Below are positions 1 to 5,170 of a DNA stretch of 5,251 nucleotides, one piece after another. The DNA comes from Alphaproteobacteria bacterium (GTDB taxonomy: Bacteria > Pseudomonadota > Alphaproteobacteria > Micropepsales > Micropepsaceae): NCBI GenBank assembly GCA_003246795.1, contig QKCS01000072.1, forward strand, positions 1 through 5,251, given 5' to 3'. Made by a program: the position numbers and the translations under genes. The notes beneath the pieces are model-generated. The model searched no databases and had not been told where the DNA came from. It saw nothing but the letters and a program-made list of their open reading frames with translations. Positions within the stretch are counted from its first letter, which is position 1, and each line of letters opens with the position of its first letter.

Positions 1-144
1 TTTGAAACCCAGGCAGTCGGGCTCTTTGATGGGGCCGTTGTGATCGCCATCGGCGCGGCGCTGTTCGTCGTGCTTGAGGTGGAAAAGCAAGTGCGGCGGC
101 GCATCTTCACTTCGAACGCGCCTTCTGAAAGAAGGATGCGCTAG
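1..144 (+). CDS. C-terminal end of a probable cation-transporting P-type ATPase (5' truncated by window)
   Basis: Frame 1 is open from the first base to a TAG at 142-144 and gives 47 residues. The segment has one hydrophobic stretch (about residues 10-26, GAVVIAIGAALFVVLEV) followed directly by EKQVRRR and a short polar tail. A last transmembrane helix ending in an E-x-E-K-x-x-R-R-R cytoplasmic cap is typical of the C-terminus of bacterial calcium/PMCA-like P-type ATPases, which is the reason for the call. None of the diagnostic ATPase motifs (DKTGT, TGES, GDGxND) lie inside the window, so the family is an inference from the tail alone. Any polytopic membrane protein ending inside the cytoplasm would also fit. 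The gene converges on the leftward gene at 473-946. No T-tract terminator is evident after the stop. Confidence 0.45.
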   Translation, partial: FETQAVGLFDGAVVIAIGAALFVVLEVEKQVRRRIFTSNAPSERRMR

Positions 145-193
145 TGCGCTGGCCGAGCATGTTTATATGGCCCACCGCCGACCAGCCTCGCGC

Positions 194-205
194 AAGAGCG
201 CTCTT
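194..205. repeat. Perfect 12-bp palindrome AAGAGCGCTCTT
   Basis: The sequence AAGAGCGCTCTT equals its own reverse complement. It lies 50 bases after the stop of the ATPase-like gene. It could be a dimeric protein binding site, or a 4-bp stem with a 4-base loop near the 3' end of that transcript. It is not followed by a T-run, so termination is not supported. A chance occurrence is possible. Confidence 0.35.
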
Positions 206-223
206 AGGATAGAGTAATATTTG

Positions 224-240
224 GCGCCTCCCTAAGGCGC
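224..240. repeat. Short inverted repeat (GCGCCT / AGGCGC)
   Basis: GCGCCT at 224-229 pairs perfectly with AGGCGC at 235-240 around the loop CCCTA. It sits between two convergent genes and could form a small GC-rich hairpin in either transcript. No flanking T-tract is present, so a terminator role is only a possibility. Confidence 0.3.
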
Positions 241-355
241 GCGTCGCGAGGCCTCCGCCTTTGCGGATGGACATGACCCCACAACCGATCATGCCGCCTC
301 AGGTCTGAATGACAGCTTTGGGCCAACAACCGCCTAGTGGCCGTTTCATTGCCAA

Positions 356-383
356 CGACCGAAATGCCCCCTCAATTCGGTCG
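356..383. repeat. Inverted repeat with 8-bp arms (CGACCGAA / TTCGGTCG)
   Basis: CGACCGAA at 356-363 is the exact reverse complement of TTCGGTCG at 376-383, with a 12-base C-rich loop. It lies about 90 bases beyond the stop of the leftward exported-protein gene, so it could fold at the end of that transcript. There is no T-run on that strand after the stem. It could equally be a remnant of a dispersed repeat. Confidence 0.35.
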
Positions 384-472
384 CTCAAGACGCACATTAC
401 GAACTGGCGTCATTGGCCCATGCCGGATAATGATCAACCAGCACGAGCGGCATAGATAAGCTGTGCATGAAT

Positions 473-946
473 CTATACACACTGGCGTTGTGACATCAGT
501 TTATCCAACAATTCTACATCTTGTCCTAGGGCGTCGATGTAATTGATAAAACTATAGATCAGGGGTTGGCTCCCAGACGGCATTTGCGGAAGGAGCTGCC
601 ATGCATCACGAGCGTTCGCAAACTCGGCGGCTGCTAAGCTTGGACTGCCCCAGCAGAGAATCCTCTGCGTAACGTACACAATCTTCTGCTTTGTATGGGC
701 ATACGCAAGATCGGCCGATGTTATTCGACCGAAGGTCATTTCATAGGTTTGAACCACAGCCGCTTGCTGGTTGAAAGCCCGATTGTTCGCGGCGTTTAGG
801 ATCCTCCACTCTGATTCAGAAAGGGTGGCGTCGGACGCATAGGCTCCGCGTTCCTCTGCGAGAGCGGGGAATATCCCCAACAGGGACATGCACATGGTCG
901 TAGCAAACACTGATGCGCGCATTGTTTTCACATACATCTCCCGCAT
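473..946 (-). CDS. Exported protein of unknown function
   Basis: A 157-residue reading frame with a convincing N-terminal signal peptide: a charged start (MREMYVKTMR), a hydrophobic core (about residues 11-28) and an A-x-A type site, FPALA|EERGAY, after residue 30. The mature protein of about 127 residues is mostly helical-looking, with no second membrane segment. It holds two cysteines, C98 (ILCWG) and C156 next to the C-terminus, which could form a disulfide in the periplasm. I do not recognise the family. The ATG at 946 was chosen because a purine-rich GAGAGAG lies just upstream; in-frame ATGs at 937 and 922 are alternatives that keep a usable signal peptide. Third codon positions are only around half G/C, unlike the strongly GC-biased operon at 2476-5075, which suggests a different history, possibly horizontal transfer. 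No recognisable promoter was found upstream. Confidence 0.6.
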   Translation of the reverse strand: MREMYVKTMRASVFATTMCMSLLGIFPALAEERGAYASDATLSESEWRILNAANNRAFNQQAAVVQTYEMTFGRITSADLAYAHTKQKIVYVTQRILCWGSPSLAAAEFANARDAWQLLPQMPSGSQPLIYSFINYIDALGQDVELLDKLMSQRQCV

Positions 947-1332
947 GAACTCTCTCGACGTCGTCGCGACAGTACCAGGTTGGATTCAGCCGCGCCGTCT
1001 TCAAAGGAGCATCAGCACCAAAAACAGAAGCACCTCATGGGCTGTCACTCAAGCGCCTCCGCGCGGGCGTCTGGCGCGTCTAGACAACTGTCGGGCGTGT
1101 TGCAGTACGATCAAAATGGCACGTAGCCGCCGAAGACAACGGCGAGCATGAACGCGATTGCGTATGGACTGACAATGTTGAGGCCAGCGACATTTACAGG
1201 ATTGATTAAGCGCTCGCCCCACGTCTCGCCCTGGAACAAGCCAGATACGCACAGTATGACGCCGCGATATTGGTCTATCCCAGATCGAGATCGAGACGTT
1301 CAACCGGGTGGTGACGGCCATGTTTCTGACGG
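947..1332. other. Gene-poor region between the exported-protein gene and secF
   Basis: These 386 bases hold no confidently assigned gene. The part next to 946 should carry the promoter of the leftward exported-protein gene, but I could not find a convincing -35/-10 pair. The part next to secF includes a tandem GATCGA repeat (about 1284-1295) and a leftward membrane-like reading frame with no clear start (separate entry). The secF 3' end shows no hairpin followed by a T-run. Confidence 0.45.
1111..1299 (-). pseudogene. Possible gene remnant or tiny membrane protein downstream of secF
   Basis: On the minus strand a frame is open from just after a TGA (1300-1302) to a TGA at 1111-1113. It encodes a protein-like sequence with the soluble-looking part GETWGERLINPVNVAGL followed by a hydrophobic C-terminus (NIVSPYAIAFMLAVVFGGY) ending in VPF. 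The amino acid pattern looks like the end of a small inner-membrane protein, and third positions are moderately GC-rich. However, the only start-type codons are a TTG about 20 codons in and an internal ATG close to the end, and no Shine-Dalgarno sequence is clear. An ATG at 1321, 11 bases after the secF stop, opens a different frame, so a frameshifted small gene starting there (MAVTTRLNV) is conceivable. It lies in the same frame as secF. It may equally be a chance open frame. Confidence 0.25.
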
Positions 1333-2265
1333 TTAGACGGCCGGCGCCCCCTTCGCTTCCTGCGAGGCCTGGCCCATCGTGATCTTCGGCAGATAGAGCA
1401 ACAGGCACGACGCCACGAAGATCGAAGAATAAGTGCCGACGACGATGCCCCAAAGGATCGTCGCCGCGAACCCGAACAACGCCTCGCCGCCGAACAGGAT
1501 CAGCGGAATGACCGAAAGCGCCGTCGTGAAACTGGTCAGGAACGTGCGCGACAGCGTCTGGTTCGTCGACACGTTGATGAGTTCGGGCAACGGCAGCTTC
1601 TTGAACTTGCGCCGGTTCTCGCGCACGCGATCGAACACGACGACCGTGTCGTTCACCGAATAGCCGGCGAGCAGCAGCAGCGCCGCGATCGAGGTGAGGT
1701 TGAAGTCGAATTGCAGCAGCGAATACATCCCGACGGCGACGAGCACGTCGTGTCCCGTCGCCACCAGCGCCGCGATCCCGAACTGCCATTCGAAACGGAA
1801 GGCGACGTAGACAGTGATCATGAGCACGGCGAGCACCGTCGCGATGACCCCGCTCTGAAAGAGCTCGCTTGAGACCTTGGGCCCGACGGCTTCGATGCGG
1901 TTGAACGTGTAGCCCGATCCCAGCGCCGCGCGAATCTTGACCGCGACCGCTTGCTCTTGGCCCGACGTCTTGTCGGACGGCTGCACGCGGATCAGGACGT
2001 CCTTGTCCGTGCCGAAGTTCTGGATCGCGACCTCGCCGAACCCGAGTTGACCGAGCTGACTGCGCAGATTGCCCACGTCGATCGTGCTGCTGCTCGCCGC
2101 TTCGATCACCACGCCGCCCGTGAAGTCGATGCCGAGATTGAGCCCTTGAAGCCAAAGCGACAGGACCGTCGCCACGACCAGAAGGCCGTCGACCGCGAAG
2201 GCGAAATACCGCCGCCCGACGAAGTCGATCTTGGTGTTGTCGGGAATGATCGTCAGGCGCGCCAT
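1333..2265 (-). CDS. secF: Protein translocase subunit SecF
   Basis: A 310-residue protein of normal SecF length. SecF works with SecD (and YajC) at the SecYEG channel in the inner membrane, using the proton gradient to pull translocating proteins into the periplasm. Visible features in order: a first transmembrane helix (about 20-39); the hallmark GLNLGIDFTGGVVIE (41-55); a periplasmic domain (about 56-135); FNRIEAVGPKVSSEL before the second helix; then five helices (about 138-295), including GHDV (171-174) and the SecD/SecF signature GYSVNDTVVVFDRVREN (201-217), and LSRTFLTSFTTALSVIPL (238-255). The ATG at 2265 is the only start after an in-frame TAA about 45 bases upstream, and the protein starts at the usual place. 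The Shine-Dalgarno sequence is weak. SecD is normally encoded immediately upstream, but here a divergent operon occupies that side, so secF appears to be transcribed alone. Confidence 0.96.
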   Translation of the reverse strand: MARLTIIPDNTKIDFVGRRYFAFAVDGLLVVATVLSLWLQGLNLGIDFTGGVVIEAASSSTIDVGNLRSQLGQLGFGEVAIQNFGTDKDVLIRVQPSDKTSGQEQAVAVKIRAALGSGYTFNRIEAVGPKVSSELFQSGVIATVLAVLMITVYVAFRFEWQFGIAALVATGHDVLVAVGMYSLLQFDFNLTSIAALLLLAGYSVNDTVVVFDRVRENRRKFKKLPLPELINVSTNQTLSRTFLTSFTTALSVIPLILFGGEALFGFAATILWGIVVGTYSSIFVASCLLLYLPKITMGQASQEAKGAPAV

Positions 2266-2309
2266 GGTCTTGGTGTTCGTGCTCGAAGTGAGGGCCGGAA
2301 AGGGGGCGG

Positions 2310-2338
2310 ATTAGACCGACAAGCGGAGAACCGCACAA
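2310..2338 (-). promoter_or_regulatory. Candidate sigma-70-type promoter for secF
   Basis: Reading leftward, TTGTGC (2333-2338) and TCTAAT (2310-2315) are separated by exactly 17 bases. The -10 element matches TATAAT at five of six positions. The -35 keeps only the TTG of TTGACA. Transcription would begin about 40 bases before the secF ATG, leaving a short leader. This fits secF having its own promoter because no secD lies upstream. It was found by eye only. Confidence 0.35.
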
Positions 2339-2475
2339 CCCCAATTTGGCGTCGAACAGAACTAGAACCGTTAACGCGCGGCCGAAACACTTCTTTACAT
2401 CGGCGACATCCTGGCGAAACGCGCGCCCCCTAGTTTCGGCAATGCAGGTGAGACCACTCCAACAGGAGAGAACCG
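2339..2475 (+). promoter_or_regulatory. Presumed promoter and operator region of the envelope-sensing operon
   Basis: This is the only non-coding sequence before the four-gene rightward operon. It contains three closely spaced GAAC copies (2354-2357, 2359-2362, 2365-2368), an 8-bp palindrome CGTTAACG (2369-2376), a direct repeat ACATC-N4-ACATC (2397-2410), and two GAAAC copies starting 32 bases apart (2384-2388, 2416-2420). TTTACA at 2394-2399 resembles a -35 box, but I see no good -10 at the right distance. OmpR-family regulators bind tandem direct repeats, so the ACATC pair is a plausible, unproven site for autoregulation by the regulator encoded at 3127-3819. Confidence 0.4.
2464..2470 (+). 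promoter_or_regulatory. Strong ribosome binding site for the 35-residue protein
   Basis: AGGAGAG lies 5 bases before the ATG at 2476, with the AGGAG core 7 bases away, which is near ideal spacing. An in-frame TGA at 2449-2451 excludes any upstream start. This site is the main reason for treating the very short reading frame as a real gene. Confidence 0.7.
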
Positions 2476-2583
2476 ATGTCCAAACGGATCGACTTCGTCA
2501 CCCGGATTTCGACGTCAGTTGCGGGATTCGTGCTCGGCGCCTACGCCCTGGCGTTCCTGCTGAACACGACGCACTGGCTCTAA
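2476..2583 (+). CDS. Small single-pass membrane protein, 35 residues, first gene of the operon
   Basis: The reading frame starts MSKRIDFVTR and ends in TTHWL before TAA. A basic N-terminus (K3, R4, R10) is followed by one hydrophobic helix (about residues 11-29, ISTSVAGFVLGAYALAFLL) and a six-residue polar/aromatic tail. The positive-inside rule predicts the N-terminus in the cytoplasm and the tail outside. Support for coding: a strong Shine-Dalgarno sequence, a single possible ATG, and about 85 percent G/C at third codon positions, matching the downstream genes. It ends 26 bases before the LTXXQ-protein gene, so the two are probably co-transcribed. I recognise no family. Small membrane proteins in stress operons often bind and tune kinases or transporters, so a partner role with the histidine kinase is a guess. 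It is too short for a signal peptide followed by a mature domain, unless the helix is cleaved. Confidence 0.65.
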   Translation: MSKRIDFVTRISTSVAGFVLGAYALAFLLNTTHWL

Positions 2584-2598
2584 ATCCCTCACATCTTC

Positions 2599-2603
2599 AG
2601 GAG
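2599..2603 (+). promoter_or_regulatory. Ribosome binding site fixing the start of the LTXXQ protein
   Basis: AGGAG lies 6 bases before the ATG at 2610. The frame is open further upstream to 2346, but that extension runs through the promoter region and across the 35-residue gene in another frame. This site and the signal peptide right after it make 2610 the clear start. Confidence 0.7.
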
Positions 2604-2609
2604 ACTGTC

Positions 2610-3113
2610 ATGACTGAGACACCAAATAAAACGCGCCGCGGCTTTGGCTTCGCGGCGCTGATGGCCGCCGGCCTGCTTGGCCTCGTCGGCGGCGGGCTCG
2701 CGAGCACGGCCGTCGGCCACGGCATGGGCGGTGGCGGCTTTGGCGGCCACTGGGGCCACCATCGCGGCCCGATGGACCCGGCGCAGGCGAAGGAACGCGC
2801 CGCGCACGTGGTCGAACGCTTCGCCTGGGTGATCGATGCCACGCCCGATCAGAAACAGAAACTGACCACGATCGCGACGTCGATGGTGAGCGACTTGGTG
2901 CCCGCGCATGAGAAGATGCGGGCGGCGCGCGGGCGGCTGGCGGCGCTGCTCCGTCAACCCAAGACGGACCGCGCGGCGCTCGAGGCCATACGGGTCGAGC
3001 ATGTGGCGCTTGCCGACGACGTCAGCAAGCGCATTGCGCAAGGCATGGCCGACGCCGCGGACGTCTTGACGCCGGCCCAGCGCACGAAGCTTGCGGCGCA
3101 CTGGACCTTCTGA
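2610..3113 (+). CDS. Spy/CpxP-like periplasmic LTXXQ-family protein (periplasmic heavy-metal sensor type)
   Basis: A 167-residue exported protein. The N-terminus has TRRGFGF (8-14), then a hydrophobic core (about 15-31) and a likely cleavage near STA|VGHG (after 34). The twin arginine followed by x-F resembles a Tat signal, though Sec export is usual for this family. After cleavage comes a Gly/His-rich segment (about 36-53) with H37, H47, H50 and H51, which may bind metal. The rest is a helical domain with two LTXXQ-type motifs: a degenerate ATPDQKQKL (77-85) and a good LTPAQRTKL (153-161) near the C-terminus. Known relatives are Spy (chaperone), CpxP (kinase inhibitor), ZraP (zinc-binding) and CnrX-type sensors. 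Position directly before a two-component pair suggests it signals to, or is induced by, that kinase-regulator pair. The family call is firm. Whether it acts as chaperone, metal sensor or kinase inhibitor is open. Confidence 0.82.
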   Translation: MTETPNKTRRGFGFAALMAAGLLGLVGGGLASTAVGHGMGGGGFGGHWGHHRGPMDPAQAKERAAHVVERFAWVIDATPDQKQKLTTIATSMVSDLVPAHEKMRAARGRLAALLRQPKTDRAALEAIRVEHVALADDVSKRIAQGMADAADVLTPAQRTKLAAHWTF

Positions 3114-3126
3114 TTGCGTGGGCCTG

Positions 3127-3819
3127 ATGGCCGAGCGCATTCTCTTGATCGAAGACGATCCCCGCCTCGCCCGGATGGTTGACGACTATCTGAGCGAGGC
3201 GGGCTTTCGCGTCGTCCATGCGGCGACCGGAACGCAAGGCCTGATGCTGGCTCGGCGCGAGGCGTTCGACGCGCTGATACTCGATCTCATGTTGCCCGAC
3301 ATTGACGGTCTCGAAGTCTGCAAGCACGTGCGCGCCCGCGACGCGACCCCAATTCTCATGCTGACGGCGCGCGGCGATGCGATGGACCGTGTCCTCGGCC
3401 TCGAGATGGGCGCCGACGACTACTTGCCGAAGCCGTTCGAGCCGCGCGAGCTGCTCGCCCGCCTCCGGGCCATCCTTCGGCGCGCGCACGCGACCGGCGC
3501 CGGCCCGTCGACGGTGCTTCACTTCGGCCGGCTGGAGATCGACAAGGACGCACGCGAGGTGCGTATCGACGGCGAAGCGCGCTCGCTCACGAGCTACCAA
3601 TTCGCGCTGCTGCTGGCGATGGCCGAACGCGCCGGGCGCGTGCTGTCGCGCGAGGCGATGTTCGACCTCGTGAAGGGCGAGACGATCGAAGCCTTCGACC
3701 GTTCGATCGACGTGCACATTTCCCGCATCCGCGCCGCGATCGAGGACAACGCCAAGAAGCCGCGCCGCGTCATCACCGTGCGCGGGGCCGGCTACGTCTT
3801 CGCCAAGGCGCAGGACTGA
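3127..3819 (+). CDS. OmpR/PhoB-family DNA-binding response regulator
   Basis: A 230-residue two-domain regulator. The receiver domain (about 4-118) has the acidic pair D10/D11 (IEDD), phosphoacceptor D53 (LILDLMLPDIDG), T80 (LMLTAR) and K102 (DDYLPKPF), so it should be competent for phosphorylation. The winged-helix domain (about 130-228) shows LTSYQFALLLAMAERAGRVLSREAM, DRSIDVHISRIRAAIED and the terminal hairpin VITVRGAGYVFA. The ATG at 3127 begins MAERILLIEDD at the usual place. In-frame TTG (3091) and GTG (3118) starts exist; the first would overlap the upstream gene. The Shine-Dalgarno is weak, so translation may depend on the upstream gene, whose stop is 13 bases away. Its cognate kinase follows after 2 bases. 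It resembles CpxR/RstA-type regulators, but no exact orthologue can be named. Likely targets include its own operon. Confidence 0.93.
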   Translation: MAERILLIEDDPRLARMVDDYLSEAGFRVVHAATGTQGLMLARREAFDALILDLMLPDIDGLEVCKHVRARDATPILMLTARGDAMDRVLGLEMGADDYLPKPFEPRELLARLRAILRRAHATGAGPSTVLHFGRLEIDKDAREVRIDGEARSLTSYQFALLLAMAERAGRVLSREAMFDLVKGETIEAFDRSIDVHISRIRAAIEDNAKKPRRVITVRGAGYVFAKAQD

Positions 3820-3821
3820 GG

Positions 3822-5075
3822 ATGTTCAATCGCTTGTTCTTCAAAGTGTATCTGACCGTCGTCGGCGCGGTGCTGCTCGTCGTGATCGTCTCCGCGCTCG
3901 TGTGGCGCTCGGGCCCCGAGATGGAGGTCGCCCGCAACGCATTCGAAATGGCGAGCGGCGTGGCGATGGCCGCGCTCGCCGACCCGGGCGCGCCGGCTCC
4001 CGAACAGCAGAAGGCCGTGGACCGTCTTGCCGGACTTTTGAATGCCGACATCGCCCTTTATGCCGCGGACGGCAGACTTCTTGGCGTGGCGGGCAGCCCG
4101 CTGCCGACGCCGGGGGAAATCGAGGACGGCGAACGCTGGGTCTGGCGCTCGCGGGGGCCCGTGTGGTCGTTCCGCTTGCCGGACACGCGTGTGATCGTGT
4201 TGCGTGTGCCGATCGAGCACCGCAGAGGCGGGGTCGGGTTCTTCGGTTACCTGGGCCTTGCGGCGTTCCTCCTCGCGGTCGGCTCCTATCCCATCGTGCG
4301 CGGACTGACGCGCCGCCTCGAGCGATTGCAGCACGGCGTCGAGTCGCTGGGCGCTGGCGATCTGTCGGCGCGCGTGAAGGTCGAAGGCAAGGACGAGGTC
4401 GCCAAGGTCGCCGAAAGCTTCAACCGCTCAGCGGCGCGCATCGAGGAGTTGGTCGCCGCGCACAAACTGCTCTTGGCGAACACCTCGCACGAATTGCGTA
4501 CGCCGTTGACGCGCCTGCGCATGGGCGTCGAACTGTTGAAGCAGAAAGCCGGCCCGCAACTGCGCGCCGAGCTCGAACGAGACATCGCCGAACTGGACGA
4601 GCTGATCGGCGATATTCTTCTGTCGAGCCGGCTCGATGCGCTTCACGCGCTCGAGAACGTCGAAGACGTGGACCTTTTGGCGCTTGCCGCCGAGGAAGCC
4701 TCGCGCTTCGAACACACGAACGTCGCGGGGACGCCGGTTACGATCATAGGCGACGCGCGGCTCCTGCGACGGCTCCTCACCAATCTCATCGAAAACGCGG
4801 GGCGGCACGGCGCGCCGCCGATCGACGTGGAGGTCGAAGCGGCGGGCGACGGCGCCATCGTGCGCGTGCTCGATCGCGGACCCGGCGTCGCCGACGCCGA
4901 TCGCGAACGCATCTTCGAGCCGTTTTTCCGCGCGACGGTCGCCGGCGAGAAGCGTCAAGGCGCGGGCCTGGGCCTCGCGCTCGTTCGTCAGATCGCGTTA
5001 CGGCACGGCGGCACGATCGAAACGACGCGCACGGACGACGGACGTTGCGGCTTCGTCGTGTCGCTCCCGCATTGA
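3822..5075 (+). CDS. Sensor histidine kinase with HAMP domain (CpxA/EnvZ-like architecture)
   Basis: A 417-residue inner-membrane kinase. Order of parts: transmembrane helix 1 (about 9-28); a periplasmic sensor region of about 105 residues (30-135) with no family I recognise; transmembrane helix 2 (about 138-159); HAMP domain (about 158-211, ending DEVAKVAESFNRSAARIEEL); DHp domain with H-box LLANTSHELRTPLTRLRM, phosphoacceptor H223; then the ATPase domain with N-box RRLLTNLIENAGRHG (N321, N325), G1 box DRGPGVAD (351-358), F-box FEPFFR (365-370) and G2 box GAGLGLAL (380-387). All catalytic motifs are intact. The ATG at 3822 follows the regulator stop by 2 bases, with AGGA 6 bases upstream, so the two are surely co-translated partners. 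The neighbouring LTXXQ protein suggests the sensor region reads an envelope or metal signal, possibly through direct contact, as proposed for CpxP and CpxA. The ligand is unknown. Confidence 0.94.
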   Translation: MFNRLFFKVYLTVVGAVLLVVIVSALVWRSGPEMEVARNAFEMASGVAMAALADPGAPAPEQQKAVDRLAGLLNADIALYAADGRLLGVAGSPLPTPGEIEDGERWVWRSRGPVWSFRLPDTRVIVLRVPIEHRRGGVGFFGYLGLAAFLLAVGSYPIVRGLTRRLERLQHGVESLGAGDLSARVKVEGKDEVAKVAESFNRSAARIEELVAAHKLLLANTSHELRTPLTRLRMGVELLKQKAGPQLRAELERDIAELDELIGDILLSSRLDALHALENVEDVDLLALAAEEASRFEHTNVAGTPVTIIGDARLLRRLLTNLIENAGRHGAPPIDVEVEAAGDGAIVRVLDRGPGVADADRERIFEPFFRATVAGEKRQGAGLGLALVRQIALRHGGTIETTRTDDGRCGFVVSLPH

Positions 5076-5086
5076 ACCGATCCCGG

Positions 5087-5106
5087 TTGCGGCGGTCCGG
5101 CCGCAA
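5087..5106 (+). terminator. GC-rich hairpin after the kinase gene, weak terminator candidate
   Basis: TTGCGGC (5087-5093) pairs perfectly with GCCGCAA (5100-5106) across a 6-base loop, starting 12 bases after the kinase stop. A second, mutually exclusive small stem AACCG/CGGTT (5075-5088) overlaps it. No T-tract follows, so it is not a classical intrinsic terminator. It may mark the transcript end, stabilise the 3' end, or be incidental. Confidence 0.35.
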
Positions 5107-5170
5107 AGCTACGTTGCGCCCCAACAAAGCGGCCTCAAGCTGCAGCGAATTGCTAAGGGCGGAAACTTCC

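Larger units (their letters stand above)
145..472. other. Intergenic region between two convergent genes
   Basis: No gene can be supported in these 328 bases. The composition is more AT-rich than the operon at the right of the window. Three inverted repeats are visible: a perfect 12-bp palindrome at 194-205, a 6-bp stem with 5-base loop at 224-240, and an 8-bp stem with 12-base loop at 356-383. None has an adjacent run of T on either strand, so none is a clear intrinsic terminator. The stretch around 305-385 has the look of decayed intergenic sequence with short reading frames on both strands. No tRNA-like or CRISPR-like structure was seen. Confidence 0.5.

Noticed and set aside
309..455. 48-codon plus-strand reading frame starting MTALGQQPPS
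   Set aside because: Weak ribosome binding site, no hydrophobic segment or recognisable motif, no coding-type codon bias. It overlaps the inverted repeat at 356-383 and is best explained as chance.
1148..1336. 62-codon plus-strand reading frame antisense to the secF end and the hidden frame
   Set aside because: Polar, Pro/Arg/Asp-rich product with no motif, no clear ribosome binding site, and antisense to a more protein-like frame.
1049..2344. Long 431-residue minus-strand reading frame covering secF
   Set aside because: It runs in another frame across the whole of secF. The product is arginine-rich and low in complexity, as expected of an out-of-frame reading of GC-rich DNA, while the secF frame carries all family motifs.
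2384..2400. CpxR-type GTAAA-N5-GTAAA box on the minus strand (GTAAAGAAGTGTTTC)
   Set aside because: Only the first half-site matches. The second (GTTTC) shares just the first two bases, so a CpxR-like box is not supported.
2346..2609. N-terminal extension of the LTXXQ protein back to 2346
   Set aside because: The extension crosses the promoter region and the 35-residue gene, would put the signal peptide in the middle of the protein, and ignores the AGGAG directly before the ATG at 2610.
3091..3126. Upstream TTG (3091) or GTG (3118) start for the response regulator
   Set aside because: The TTG overlaps the preceding gene and both add residues ahead of the standard receiver start MAERILLIEDD. 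Neither has a better ribosome binding site than the ATG at 3127.
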